A stretch of DNA of 64,000 nt, from NCBI RefSeq assembly GCF_001649575.2, contig NC_051451.1, positions 25,831,067 through 25,895,066 on the forward strand. The letters are read 5' to 3'. The translations under genes were made by a program, and so were the position numbers. Source of the DNA: Kryptolebias marmoratus (Eukaryota > Chordata > Actinopteri > Cyprinodontiformes > Rivulidae). The first letter of the stretch is position 1, and each line of letters starts with the position of its first letter. Below are positions 12,123 to 24,898 of the stretch, piece by piece. The notes under the pieces were generated by a model that saw nothing but the letters and a program-made list of their open reading frames with translations, was not told the origin of the DNA and ran no database searches.

Positions 12123-12840
12123 CTAGAACAACAAAAAAAAGTTAGTTTATGTCATGTCGGATTAAAAAATATATAGTAAAATTGTTTTAAAAGCTTTTAT
12201 TTCCCAGGTAATATTATTAAAGACTTTCTCTCAAGAGAAATTTGTTTCAAGTTAAAATACAAAATAACAATGTTGTTACAAAGAGATGTAATAGTTGACC
12301 CAATGATATGATACAAGTTGGCCCTTGTGAAAACCTCACATCAAAGCATAATAAAATACAAAATAGTAAAAAAAAGAAAAAATACTTGAGAAAAGGAACA
12401 GCGATGATGTGCGTTTTTCACAGTGTTTACCTAAGATTAAGATTATTTAGTGGAAAAACTAAATGTAAGGAAAGTAACAGGAAGGTTAGTTTATCTTTTA
12501 ATTATTGGATAAAGGATTTGTTTTCCTTTTAAAAAGTGAATCAGAAAAAAATGACTTCTTTTTTTATCTTGAAAAACAAATTAAAAATCTATTATTTTTC
12601 TTTTTCTATGCAAAAAAAAAATTAAATGTCTTATTTCATTTTCAATTTAAAAAACAAAAACTCACAACAGAACAGCATATTGAAAATATTTAAAAATCAT
12701 GTTTTCACCTGGGATATAAAAAGACGAACCAAATTCCCCCAGTCATGGTGGAGTCAGGGTAAAGGGACGCCTCACGGTGCTGACTATAGTTGCTCATGTT
12801 ATAAACTGTTATGTGCTAATGTATTGTATCCTGTGTGATC
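12123..12840. other. unclassified AT-rich sequence upstream of the last recognised ecel1 exon
   Basis: Very A/T-rich with poly-A and poly-T tracts. No exon with RWKWLL- or ATDYM-like text, expected for the preceding ecel1 exon, was found. Confidence 0.5.
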
Positions 12841-13205
12841 TATCCATCCATTTTCTTTACCCGCTACTCCTTTCCAGGTCGCAGGGAGCTAGTGTCTGTC
12901 TCCAGCAGTCACTCTGCAAGAGGCGGGGGAGACTCTGGACAGGTCGCAAGTCCATCTCAAAGACACATACAGACAAACAACCATTCATGCTCTCACTCAC
13001 AACTAGGGACAAGTTTAGAGTTACCAATTAACCTAACGTGCATGTTTTTGGTCTGTGGGAGGAAACCCGAGTACCTTAAGTAAACCCATGTGAGCACAGG
13101 AAGAACATGTAAACTCCACCCAGAAACGCCCCCGGTCAGGAAGCGATCCAACAATCTCCTTGCTGGAAATCAACAGCTCTAACCACTATACCGCTGTCCC
13201 ACCCT
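12840..13205 (-). repeat. common teleost interspersed repeat
   Basis: Contains tggacaggtcgcaagtccat, acaaacaaccattcatgctc, ccaattaacctaacgtgcat, ttttggtctgtgggaggaaa and a final gctctaaccactataccgct. This string of words recurs through fish genomes as a high-copy repeat; I recognise the wording but not its formal name. Orientation is uncertain. Confidence 0.75.
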
Positions 13206-13479
13206 CCTGTGTGATCAATATAGGAAAATGTTTAAAATATACTTTTATATGTGGATATCCTTGCTTAATTATGGTAGTGTTGTAACAACAACCATATACT
13301 GCTGATTACAAGCAGCCAATTTGAAAATTAGAGTTGGCTCAAATTTCGATCTAGCCAACCTTGGGTAGTTTTAACACATCTGAGTTGGAGTATTAGTTTG
13401 ACCCAGCATATTGGGTAGGTTTTTGACCCCCCAATTGGGTTGCCATGACAAATTTGTTAAATTAGAGCTACAAATAAAT

Positions 13480-13990
13480 TAAGTTAAAGGGGAACTGAAA
13501 TCAAATCTCAAAAAATTGACATTTCATCAATGTTATTTAGTCAAAAACAACCACACAACATTCCAGTGACCCATTTTTCTGACCTAAAACTTAAATAAAC
13601 TTTAAGTCAATATTTTCCGAAATGGTGATTTGTGGGATGGAGTTCCCGTCCTGGGTCATGATGTGTGCTGTGCCCCGGCGGGCCAAGAACGCCACTACTG
13701 TCCAGTTGTTTACTAGTGGAAATGGAAGAATCATAACGACCGAGTTGGGAACATGGAACGGTGAGAACAGATTACACAGATCGTTGTCATGACATCAGTA
13801 CACAACACAGCAAATTAACATAAAGACGGCAGGAGAGAGCTAACGTTGTTACCTTGAAGCTAACCAGATGCTATTTCGAAGCTAACCGGATGCTAACTTG
13901 TGAGTAGCATTTATGAACTCTCACACCAGAGTAAACTAATCAACAGCAGTTTCAGTCTCAGTGGACGTCACACATCAGGGGGATCATGGA
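13480..13990. repeat. probable DNA transposon fragment
   Basis: Starts aaaggggaactgaaatcaaa, a typical entry sequence of a teleost non-autonomous DNA element, and includes a locally GC-rich core (gccccggcgggccaagaacg) inside AT-rich DNA. The termini were not resolved. Confidence 0.4.
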
Positions 13991-15400
13991 TAAAAATGAA
14001 AACACTTGAGTGTTTCTTTTAAATGTTTTTTTTTTTAATTATTTATTTTAAATTTTAAAATAAATATATTTTATGATTTTCTTTCAACTGATGTTGGCTT
14101 AAAAACTCTTTTTGGTTCATCTTTAAAAAATAAAAACCCAAAATCTGCATTACTAGATGAAGTGGAACTTTGCTAGCTAGCTGGTATTAACCACTAGGCT
14201 TTTAGCATCAGCTAGCTAGCACCAACTAATGTTACTTTAGGAAACCAAATTCATATCTACTGTGTAAACTAAAGTTATTAGCAAAGCCAAACAGAATAAA
14301 GATCTTCTTACAAATTGTTTTTACCAATCTTACCTTTACTTATTACATTCCTAAAGCAGAGGTTCAGTCAGGTTCAATTTAGTAAACTTTTGGCTTACAA
14401 TGGCAGTTTGTAAAGAATGACATGACTGTCATTATTGTGGAGTCTTTGTGTTGCTTGGAGTTATTTGTAATTGAGGCATGATTTGTCCTGGTTTTATTTA
14501 TAGATTTCTTGTGTTCAGTATGTTTTCCGTTAGCTTCCTTCCTGTGTCATTTACAATGGTTTTCCCTCTGTCATTCTTCTTTTTGGCTACCCTCTCACAG
14601 ATGCCCCTCATCTGTTAATCAGCTTACCTGTCTCTAAATAGTAATCACCTCTCCCAGTGTATTCAGCCTTCTCTGTTTTCATTTCTCATTGTTCTGTCCT
14701 ACTGTTTCTCATGATCCTTGTTCCTTGTGTTGCTCCTTGTTGTAGTTTTGCTGTAGCCTTTAGTTTTGTTAGTAAAATCTTATGGTTTGCCACTCAGTTC
14801 CATTGTTTTTAGCTTGCATTTTGGTTTCAATTACATACCACATCACCACAGGCTCATCTTGGACCCAGCCACTGGCTGAAACCTTTTGACACAATATTTG
14901 GTCAAACCAACCAAACAACCCAACAGCTTTACCCCAGCAACTGAGTTATCAAAAATACTCCACAGTTTTTTTTTGTGTGTGTGTGGGTGTGTATGTTCTA
15001 AGAACTGCCCATATGGCCCCAGGCCGTCATGCCTGAACTTATTTATTTTTCCATACTGTTTGTCTGGTCCCTTCTTCCACCCCCCCCCCAAAAGAGAGGA
15101 AAAATCAACTTAGCACACATTGATCAACCAGACATAAACCTATACACATTTTTTTTTAAACTCCACTGACATTTATTTCACACTTCAGGTTGCAACAAAA
15201 CAAACTACAAACTATCTTTACAGTGTTTTTTTTTTTTTTGGTTGTTTTTTTTTATTCATCCATGCCGCTTCCCGTGCCCCCCCGCAATGGCACTGTGCTC
15301 CCGCTAGGGGGCCCACACTTTGGGAACCACTGCCCTAAATAGAGGGTTGCTGTCATGATTATGAGTTTATAATTATGATTATGAGTCTTATCAGGTCTTT
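13991..15400. other. unclassified; LTR-like pyrimidine-rich stretch at about 14,440-14,890
   Basis: The 14.4-14.9 kb part is T/C-rich with tcacctctcccagtgtattc and resembles the LTR family of 7404-7880, but the ends were not found. The rest, including poly-T tracts and a CCCCCCCCC run near 15,080, holds no feature I can support. Confidence 0.4.
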
Positions 15401-17045
15401 TTGGCCTGTAGAACCTGGAAGCAGCTTGGGTGGTTGCTGAAGCAAAAACCTGGGTGTGGGAGGAGTTCAGAGTGGCCATGGGCAACAACTTCCTTATAGC
15501 TTCAAGATGACTCTGGTCCATCATGATGGTGTGCTGCTGACCTCGACTCAGGGCATTATGGGTCAGTGGGCAGAATACTTTGAAGACTTCTTCAATCCCA
15601 CCAGCATGTCTTCCAGTGAGAAAGCAGAGCTTGGGGACCTTGGGCCCGGCTCTCCAATCTCTGGTGCTGAGGTAACCAAGGTTAAAAAGCTTTCCAGTGG
15701 CAAGGCCCCCGGGGTGGATGAGATTCACCTGGAGTTCCTTAGGGCTCTGGATGTTATGGGGCTGTGTTAGTTGACATGACTCTGAAATATTGCGTGGACA
15801 TCAAGGGCAGGTCCTCTGGATTGGCAGAACAGGGTGGTGGTCTCCTTATTTAAATAGGGGGACTGTAGAGTGTGTTGTAGCTACAGAGAAATCACACTAA
15901 GCCTCCCTGGCAAGGTCTGTTCAGGGGTTCTGGAGAGTAGCGTCCATCAGATGGTTGAATCTCGGATTCAGGAAGAGCAGTGTGGTTTTTGTTCTGGTCC
16001 TGGAACACTGGACCGACTCTATATCCTCAGCAGGGTCCTGGAGAGCGCAGGGGAGTTTGCCCAACCAGTCTACATGTGTTTTGTGGACTTGGAGAAGGCG
16101 TTTGACCGTGTCCCTCGAGGAATCCTGTGGTGGGTACTCAGGGAGTATGGGGTTGGTTTGAACTTGGTTTGCAATGCCAACTGTAAGTTGGGCTTGTTTC
16201 CGGTGAGAGTTGGACTCCACCAAGGTTGACCTTTGTCACCAATTCTATTCATAACTTTTATGGACAGAATTTCTCGGCACAGCCAAGATGTTGAGGAGAT
16301 CCTTTTTGGTCACCTTAGGATTACGTCTCTGCTTTTTGCAGATGATGTGGTCCTATTGGCTTCATCAGGTCATGATCTCCACCTTTTGTTGGAGCAGTTC
16401 GCAGCAGAGTGTGAAACGGCCAGGATGAGGATCAGTGCCTCCAAATCCAAGACCATGGCCTTGAGCCGGAAAAGGGTAGAGTGTCCTCTCGGGTTCAGGG
16501 AAGGCTTCCTGCCCCAAGTGAAGGAGTTTAAGTATCTCTGGGTCTTGTTCACGAATGAGGGAAAAATGGAGCGAGAGATCGACAGGCAGATTGGTGCAGC
16601 GTCTGCAGTGAAGCGGGCGCTGTACCGGTCTGTCGTGGTGAAGAGAGAGCTGAGTCAAAAGGCAAAGTTTTCAATTTAACAATTGAGATATGTTCCTACC
16701 CTCATCTATGGTCATGAGCTTAGGGTAGTGACCGAAAAACAAGACTGTGAATGCAAATGGCCGAAATGGGTTTTCTCCCTTTGAGATAGGGTGAGAAGCT
16801 CGGTCATCCAAGAGGGGCTCAGGGTAGAGCCGCTGCTTCTCCACATCGAGAGGAGCCAGTTGAGGTGGCTTGGGCATCTGGCGAGGATGCCTGCTTTGTG
16901 AGGTGTTCCGGGCACGTCCCACTGGGAGGAGACCCAGAGAAAGACCCAGGACACGATGAAGGGACTATGTTTCTTGGCAGGCCTTCCTGCTTAGGCTGCT
17001 GCCCCCACGATCCGACACTGGTTAAGTGAAAGATAATTGATGGGG
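15400..17045 (+). pseudogene. non-LTR retrotransposon, reverse transcriptase remnant
   Basis: Plus-strand reading in three shifted frames (15456-15770, 15870-16229, 16233-16679) gives RT text in order: GKAPGVDEIHLEFLRALDVM, VLESSVHQMVESRIQEEQCG, YMCFVDLEKAFDRVPRG, SPILFITFMDRISR, LLFADDVVLLAS (catalytic FADD at 16335-16346), and KEFKYLWVLFTNEGKMEREI. Decayed C-terminal text (LRVEPLLLHIERSQLRWLGH) continues to about 17,010. The endonuclease part is missing, so the copy is 5'-truncated, and stops plus frameshifts show it is dead. The 3' ends of the same family are seen at 690-1090 and 42,590-42,850. The clade (Rex1/CR1-like or RTE-like) was not resolved. Confidence 0.9.
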
Positions 17046-19660
17046 GAATTTTTTTTCTCAGCCTTTTGTGTTTTTTTTTTTCATAAAATTTTAGTAAGTT
17101 TGGCACCCTACCTTGTGCTTAATAGTTGCCATTGTGTTCACAGTGGTTGCTGTTTTATACTAAATGGCTGCAACTAATTATTGTTGCTTGCTCATGCACT
17201 TTCCATATGCATGTATTATTATAAGCACTAAATCAAGACACGCCAGACATTTTCACTTCTAATACATTATGTCAACTACATTGGGCATGCATAATAACTT
17301 AGTGCATGACATATGAAAAAAAAAAAAAAAAGAACAACCTAACCTGCTTGTGTCTTTAGGCAAACATATCAAACTGTCATATAATTGTAGAGGCTTATTG
17401 CCTTATTTCAACAGAATGGTATTTTTGTATTTTTTCTGTCTTTAGATCTGGGTCTATTCAGTATACATCTGGTCCACAAAAGTGATCTGATCCACAGAAT
17501 CTTTAATATTTTTCTCTTTCATTGTTCTTCTGCCCTTCTTCTTTAGCATGAGTTTTGCGATTCAGCTCAGTACTTTTTGCATTAAGTTGGTGTTTGACAG
17601 ATTGATGAACCTACAGGTAGACGAATGAATTTGTTTTTCCACATCAGTTTATCTTGAAGGGAGATTAAATGCAAATAAACTTGATAAATCTTCTTAGAAA
17701 TTAGAAAACAGATCCTTCAAAGCTTTGCCTGAGAATGCATATTTAGGTTTCCTATAATATCAAAGTAATCTAATAGTTGTGTTTGTGTTAAAGCATTAGG
17801 ATCAGAATACATTTTTATGTTAGTAACATGACAGCATGTGAACAAACAAATTATTTAAAACTTCAATCAAAAGACATTTGAGGAGAGCCTTGTGCACAGC
17901 TTTGAATGCTCTTGATATCACATGCACTCAGGTGGTATAACACTCCTGTAAGCCAGAACAGTCAAACAGAAACTACTGAAAAAAGCAACAGGGCCCAGCT
18001 GTTAAAGAGCAATTCCATTCAGTCCACACACACTCATAGAGGCGAGGCAGCAGAGGGTTGAGGAAAGTGTCAGGGGGGGAATGGATCAGTCATGTATGTA
18101 TTCAAGCTGTGTCTTCTCCCCCCAGACGATGGAGTGCTGGTGTGTCCTCATACTCCCACTGGGCTTCCATATCTAATCTACCTTGCAGGGACAAATTTCT
18201 CCACCCGCTCCTACTGTGCAAGCTCCATGCTAACCTCAAGGCATGTTTTTGTTGTTCCATGATTTTTCAAAATAATTTTTCCTATGCATGACAAATATTA
18301 AATCATGAGCGCCTTGGTAACAGCACCCTGAGGTCTCAAGAATAATATACTTGAGGATCAAATTTAATTAACAGGTCAAAAAAGGGGGGGGGATGTTTAA
18401 AATAGGTGGGGGAAAACAGGAATAAACTAAGATTGTAATCAGAATTTGTTGGATGCTTTCTATTTTTTAGCATAGTCACAAAGTTTGGAGTTCATATTTG
18501 AACTCAAGTTTGCCCAGTGTGACTCTTTGTGTTTCTCGGAATGTGTGGAACTAAACCTACAGAACGTGTGTAAATTATCTATAAGTTAATGGTAAAATTA
18601 CAGTATTTTTTTTGCTGAATGTGTGTAGTTGCTGTAGAGGGATAGTTAAATTGCTTGTGTTTGTGCTGCTGATGCCAGTTGCTCCACTACTACATAACTA
18701 TTATATACTGTATTACTGCAATGAACAGATGAGGCTGCTGAACAATAATGTTACATTAAACAAAGCAGAGCAATCCCCCTTAATATTACACCAAATAAGC
18801 TAAGACCAAAAAAGTTTTTATCCCTTTCAACAACACTCTGCCTGAAATTTGGCAATTATGTTAGCATATTTGGACTGACATGACTCCCAGCCCAAATACT
18901 TATAATGCGACACAAAGGAGAAGTTCCACTTAATCGTCAGTTCAAAAAGCAATTTGTTTTTTCCTCTTGTATTTGCCAGTCTCATCTTTTTCTTGTGTTT
19001 ACAGTTTGAAGCATCTGCTCCACGTCTTCTTTACTCTTTCTGGTGTATCTGCGTTACAGTGCCACATATAACCATAGGTACTACAGAGTTTGGGTCATTT
19101 ACTGTTTCTGTGTGGATGCAAACATTTCTAGAATAAGTTGTGTTTACAGGAAAGTTTTGGAAGACAGCGTTCCTATGTGGACAAGACCTTATATTTAATC
19201 ATAACGTGTTTAGTTGCAAACAAGTTTCAGAATAATTATTACTGTTGTTCACTATATTAACTGCCTCAGAAGAAGAAATATACATTTTCTTAATGCAAAA
19301 TTACAATTTCCCCACATTTCAGTTTGTCCAAACAGTAAAAGCAAGTCAACAACTCAACCCTGTTTCCCTACTAGGAACTGGAGTTACCTCACATCACAAT
19401 TCTATGATAAATAACACTAATGGAGGAGGATAATTGGACAATTGTTAATCATATACTGTCAACCTGGGCTGTAAGATATTGTTCATTGCCTTGTGCATTT
19501 TCTGAAATGTTATTGAATCAAACAAAAGATTTGGTGCAATGATTTTGTTTTTATAGACAAAAAAGTATACAAATATTGTAACAAATATGGAGTGAACCCA
19601 ATAGCAGCACAAATGAACTGGGTAACTTGTAGAAACAGTCCTTATTCCGCAAACACTCAG
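17046..19660. other. unclassified AT-rich intergenic or intronic DNA
   Basis: About 2.6 kb without recognised exons or repeats apart from homopolymer runs (poly-A near 17,318; a G run near 18,384). I looked for dsRNA-binding and Z-alpha domain exons and saw none. Confidence 0.45.
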
Positions 19661-19953
19661 CTACCAGATAATTCAGCTGAGTAGGGCGAGTGAGAACAGC
19701 AGGATTTGAATCTGGGTCTCCCGTATGCCAAGCAAGTATCCACAGACTCGTTAGCAGGTAATTGACCAGAAGCTCTCTACAAGCTCAATGAGTGTGGTGG
19801 AGGGAAGAATAGCACTAGTCACTGCTGATGGAAGTTCTCTTGGAAAGTGGTTCAGATGCACACTGGGTGTGGAAACAGCCCTCCAGCAGGAACATGCTGA
19901 GTGCCAAACAGCCACAGGCACACAAGGAACAGAAAACAGGCAGGCACGACTTG

Positions 19954-21447
19954 TAGTCGGGGACAGAAGGCTGGGGGTTTACCGGGGCTGAGACGTGAAG
20001 CAAAGGTCAGAGGCAGGTCAATCGATATCAAGAGAGCAGTCTGGAAACAAGTGCTGGAGAGTCAGGCATGAGAGCTAAGACAATCTGGCAAGGAGTGAGT
20101 GGAATGAAGCTGCAGATACATTTGCTTGATTGGAGATGGTGAGCAGGTGCAAGCAGTTAAACTGATAAGAGGTGTGGCTGAGCAGCAGAGCAGGAGAGGG
20201 GCAGAGCGACAGCTGAGACCTTAGCTGGGTCCATCTGGATGTTGCCTTGTGCCATAAAATTCCCCAGAGAAGACACTGAAGATACATGGAGGATACACTG
20301 GAGGACAGACTGAACATGATGAGTGCGTTGCTCTTTGGACAGGGAGAAGATGAGCATATCATCCAGACAAACAAAGACATATCTGTTGATCATGTCTTGG
20401 AGCACATCATTTATCAGTGCCCTAAAAATGGCATGGGCATTAGTGAGGCCGAACGGCATTGCGAGGTATTCATAGTGTCTAGTTGGGGTGTTAAATGCCG
20501 TCTTCCACTCATCTCCTTCTCTGATGTGAATGAGGTGGCAGGCGTTGCATACGGCCTAGTTGGGCGAAAACGGTGGCTCCCTGAAGCAGTTCAAAGGCAT
20601 TGAAGATGGGTGACAGTGGGTAATGGTTCTTTATAGTAATGTTATTCATTTCTCAGTAGTCTGTGCAGGGTGTCAATGGCTTGTCCTTCTTCTTAACAAA
20701 GAAAAACCCTGCTCCAGCAGGAGATGAAGAAGGACGAATGAGTCTAGTGGCCAAGGAGTTGTTGTCTCCATGACTTTCCTCTCGGATTCAGACAAGGAGT
20801 GCAGGCACCCTTTGGGAGGTGATGTACCAGGCAGGAGATCTATGGCACAATCATAGTGGCAGTGTGGGGGCAAAGACATGGCTCTGACTTTACTGAAGAC
20901 CTGGCGGAAATCATGGTACTCAGATGGCACCCCGGTGAGGTCAGATGAAAATCTGGAAACCCAACTTATAGTCGGGGAGAGAAGGCTGGTGGGTTTACTG
21001 GGGCTGAGACGTGAAGCAAAGGTCAGAGGCAGGTCAATCGATACCAAGAGAGCAGTCCAAAAACAAGTGCTGGAGAGTCAGGCATGAGAGCTAAGACAAT
21101 CTGGCAAGGAGTGAGTGGAATGAAGCTGTAGATCAGGGGTGTCCAATCTTGGTCCTCAAGGGCCACTATCCTGCATGTTTTCCTTGTTTCCCTGCTCCAA
21201 CACACCTGATTCAGTGGTTAAATTACCTTTTCATGTTCTACAGAAGCCTGTTAATCACCCTTTAATTCAGATCAGGTGTGTTGGAGCAGAGAAACAAGTA
21301 AAACATGCAGGATAGTGGCCCTCGAGGACCAGAATTGGACACCGCTGCTGTAGATATACTGGCTTGATTGGAGATGATGAGCAGGTGGAAGCAGTTAAAC
21401 TGATAAGAGGTGTGGCTGAGCAGCAGAACAGGAGAGGGGCAGAGCAG
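19954..21447 (-). pseudogene. Ty3/gypsy reverse transcriptase relic between direct repeats
   Basis: On the minus strand, 20950-20800 reads VPSEYHDFRQVFSKVRAMSL, PPHCHYDCAIDLLPGTSPPK, and 20459-20300 reads [20 protein letters not shown] then [18 protein letters not shown]. These are the pre-RT and RT palm of Ty3/gypsy (metavirid) polyproteins; the YLDD box is CLDD here. Frames shift between the two blocks, so it is dead. A segment at 19,954-20,210 (ggggctgagacgtgaagcaa ... gaggtgtggctgagcagcag) repeats directly at about 20,960-21,447, bracketing the RT piece; the second copy is split by a MITE. Confidence 0.85.
21134..21347. mobile_element. 214 bp palindromic hAT-type MITE, copy 1
   Basis: Starts CAGGGGTGTCCAATC and ends GAATTGGACACCGCTG, with long imperfect inverted arms (gtcctcaagggccactatcc against ggatagtggccctcgaggac). 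Flanked by perfect 8 bp duplications CTGTAGAT (21126-21133, 21348-21355). The paralogous sequence at about 20,105-20,125 lacks the insertion and serves as an empty site. An 8 bp duplication and CAGNGG ends point to the hAT superfamily. Confidence 0.9.
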
Positions 21448-22717
21448 ACTGTGACAAATATAGTATATATTGACTTGTTTAAGTGCAATCTGTTGTTATA
21501 AGCAGTACCATAGTAATAGTGTTTGGTAGCTCAGTCCTAAAATCTCCGACCAAATCAAATGGATCACAAAAATTTCTTTAAGTTGTCAACTGATCCATTG
21601 GACAGCAGTAAAACAGAAGTCTGAGTTATACTAGGAACCAGTGTTAATTTTGACGACAAATTTTGATTTAGTTTTAGTCATAGTCTTTTGACTAAAATGT
21701 AATTTAGTTTTAGTCATAATTTAGTCATCTGAAATGTTTTTAGTTTTAGTCTAGTTTTAGTCGACTAATTATCATAAGAATATAGTCGACTAAATCTACA
21801 GTCAATTTAGTCGACTAAAATGTAAAGGGTGTAATTGTAAATACTTTTTCCATCAGTTCCCTTGAATTATTAACTATACACTTATACAAAATTAAACATT
21901 AATTTATCTGTTATGTAATATTATTAATGTTTGAATGTGAAATGTACACAAAAACAGATTTAACTTATTTATCTGCTCAGACCTTGCTTATTAAGCAAAA
22001 CAATAACAAAATATAGATGACCTGTAGCCCTGCTCTACCTGGGGAAAAAACAAATAAAAAAATATTGATTACAACAAAATGCATTTTACATTCTTTCTAA
22101 AACTGGGTACCATAAAAACAGCAGTGCCATTAGTGCAAACAAACACCAAACGTAACAAAACAGCTAACTATTAATAATTTAGTATTCACAGGTTATTAAT
22201 TGAACAGAAGAAATTTCAAAAAACAGTCAAAAAGAAAGTGCATAAGCTATAATGCCTGCTCTCCCTGAATTCAGTGTAAAAAAAAAAGCTGTAATTCAGT
22301 GTTTACTCTTAAATATTTCAGCTGACATTAAACATGTACAAAGAAAAATAGATAATCCCTATAACGCAATCATTTAAACAACATATTAGGAAACAAATTC
22401 TCAAAAAAAAAGTCTCAAAGGCTGCCAGTAACAAATAGTGCAAACACTGTATTTCAGCAACTTCAAAACAGTAACAGCTGACCTAACCTACAGCTCCATT
22501 AGTACATGGATCCAAAATCTGCTCTCTCAGCAATGACAAGAAAATACCACTTTTGTACATCACATTGTATCTTACAAATAGTTGCAATTTTTTCTATCCA
22601 AGAGCCATCAATGTGACCACATAGATTTATTTGTTTCTATTCATTTTAAGGAAAGCACTTCATGCTAATGTTACCCTTGCTCTATTGCGCCTGCCTCTGG
22701 TGAGGTCACCTGTAACA

Positions 22718-23344
22718 CTAAATACCCTCTCTGCAAAGGCCTGAGAAGCTGGTATAGCCAGTAAATCTAATGCAAAAGGTTTTAGACTGATAAAAAGTGT
22801 CACTTTTTTCTAGCCAAAAGTCTATTCCTGTGTCACAGTCACGTGTGATGGGTTGTGAAAGTTCTTCCTTGTACTTTCTGATCTGCTGCCTCATGCTGCT
22901 TGTGGAGATCCTCTTTACAGACTTTGTGTGCCATTTTGAAAGAAACCTGAAGACTGGCTGCTTTGATGTGGATGGTGCTGCTTCTGGTTCCTCTGGTAAC
23001 CTCCTGTTCTCCTCTCCATCATCTTTGGGCTGATCCTCATGTTGTGAATGTGGGTGTGTGACCTGGATCACATACTCCTCTGCCTGTTTCAGTAGTTCCT
23101 GTATATTTTCATCAGCCACATCAACAAGGGTTTCACACACTCTAGGGTTGACAAAGCAGGCAGCTGCTACAAGTGGTGAGAACTTTTCATCGGTCGGATC
23201 CAATATCCACGCAAAACGCTGGTTAATGCTTCCTTTCATTTTCCTTGCAAGAGCAACTAGGTCTCGATGGGTAGTGTTCTCTTCGAAGTCAGAAAGGTGG
23301 CTGAGCAGATCAAAGAGTGCAGGGACCACCAGGGACATGGACAT
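22718..23344 (-). pseudogene. hAT transposase, C-terminal block
   Basis: In a different frame from the upstream block, about 208 codons read MSMSLVVPALFDLLSHLSDF ... MKGSINQRFAWILDPTDEKF ... VAAACFVNPRV, a long acidic linker, and FWLEKSDTFYQSK. This is the region leading to the hAT dimerisation domain. The expected LALDLLAIPASQAFAERVFS-like end is garbled after FYQSK, indicating a second frameshift. The element cannot encode its own active transposase. Confidence 0.88.
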
Positions 23345-23348
23345 GGTG

Positions 23349-24014
23349 TCACTTTGAAGGGTCCATCATTGGAGAGTCTTCTGAATCCTCAGAGGTTGTT
23401 TCTTCTCCCTCTGGTGTGGTTTGTTTAAATGCTGCCACCATGTTACTTCCATTGTCTGTTATTACTGTGATGATTTTCTGATTTGGTATGCCCCATTCTT
23501 GCATACATTTATCCACACATGCTTTGATTGACTGTGCAGTGTGTGGGTGGACTACTTGTTCAAGGGCCAACAATATGTGTTCTGGTTTACTTTGTTCAAC
23601 ACAAAAGTAGCAGGAGCTTATAGCCAGGAATGATGCAGTGAGCCCTGTTTTTGTCCACAGGTCAATTCCAATAGAGACTCTCCGTGCAGCAGCCAATCTG
23701 TTTCTAAATTTTTGTACTTCACTTTCATAATATTTGTCTATCAGATTGCTTATTTTTGTTTTTTTTGGAACAGTCAGCTTCCTATCTACTGCATCCATCA
23801 TAAGAACAAAGTCCTCATCTTCAACTGTAGTTACTGGTAATCCAGTACACCCGATCCATTTAGCTATAGCTTCCTCTTTCGTCTGTTGTTCTTTAGAGTC
23901 ACTTTTGTACTTTGAAGCACATAGAAGAGCTGCTGAAATATTCTGCTGGGATGCTGTCACTTTCTTTGCAGTCTGTGGCCCACTGTTTTCATCTGAGGTC
24001 TTCCGTAACTGCAA
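23349..24014 (-). pseudogene. hAT transposase, N-terminal and first catalytic blocks
   Basis: An open stretch of about 221 codons carries NLIDKYYESEVQKFRNRLAA, VSIGIDLWTKTGLTASFLAI (first catalytic Asp region) and IITVITDNGSNMVAAFK (second catalytic Asp), followed by an acidic tail (EGEETTSEDSEDSP). It then runs into a stop just after 23349. Compared with ZBED-like hAT transposases, the central helical insertion domain is missing at this point. Confidence 0.88.
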
Positions 24015-24737
24015 AGTGAATAAGAGAAAAAAAATTGAATCCTTGTTTTACCTTTTTATTTATTGTCTTCTATTTATTTAACCCATAAGAGCTCAGACTC
24101 ATTTCTGAATAATGATACCAAGTTCAAAATTGAATCAGATAAATAAATTGAGCAGCTCATTAATGTTTTTTTTTATTTTTTATTGTGGGTACATGACTAA
24201 ATATTTTATGGTTAAAATCCTGACCTGACACAAATAACACCACAATTTCATAATCTGTATTTTTAAAAAATGTTCTAGAAATCAAGTCACAACTAAATGT
24301 ATAGAATGTAAGACCCTTAATTAAAGCATTTGAATGGTTAAACAGACTGTAGACACAAAAATACAGTTTTAAAAGGAGCTTGTTTTATCTCCAGCACTAA
24401 CTCAGTAAACCTAACCTAGCTTCATTCTATAAATGAGGTCAAAACCACACACCGTCCTATAGTGATCCTCTCAGGATGTAATTAAATGACTGAAAAAGGG
24501 CTGTAAGGAACTTTACACCAACTTTTGGGTTAACAGATGAACTTATTTTATTATATTTTTGCTAGCTATCTAAAGCATTTCTTTACTACTGAGTAAATTT
24601 ATGTCTTGTTCCTGTCGTCAACACTAACTAACTAACAATAACATTAACTTTAGAGAATAGCAGTGGTGTCTTTAGTACACAGTAGAGTTAAACACACATT
24701 TCGCTCATTAAATAACCATTAACATTACAATGCTTAC

Positions 24738-24898
24738 CTTTGCATGGAGTTCTGTGTGGCTGGACTGCAGATGTCGTTTGAGATTTGTAGTGTTTTTGCC
24801 GGAGATGGTCGCCCCACATGGTTTGCACACAGTCTTGTTTTGCGCGACATCAAAGGAGAAATGTGCCCATATGTCGTCCTCTTTCTCCCCGCGGACAT
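24738..24898 (-). pseudogene. hAT transposase BED zinc-finger exon, frameshifted
   Basis: An ATG at 24898 opens MSAGRK, then one base appears to be missing. In the shifted frame the exon reads DDIWAHFSFDVAQNKTVCKP, CGATISGKNTTNLKRHLQSS, HTELHAK and ends at a gtaag donor. This is a BED finger (CxxC ... HxxxxH) as in ZBED proteins and hAT transposases. The frameshift just before the finger would stop production of an intact protein. Confidence 0.85.

Noticed and set aside
19671..19770. tRNA-like B-box word (agattcaaatcc on the minus strand)
   Set aside because: No acceptor stem, D arm or anticodon arm can be folded; probably a retroelement or SINE trace.
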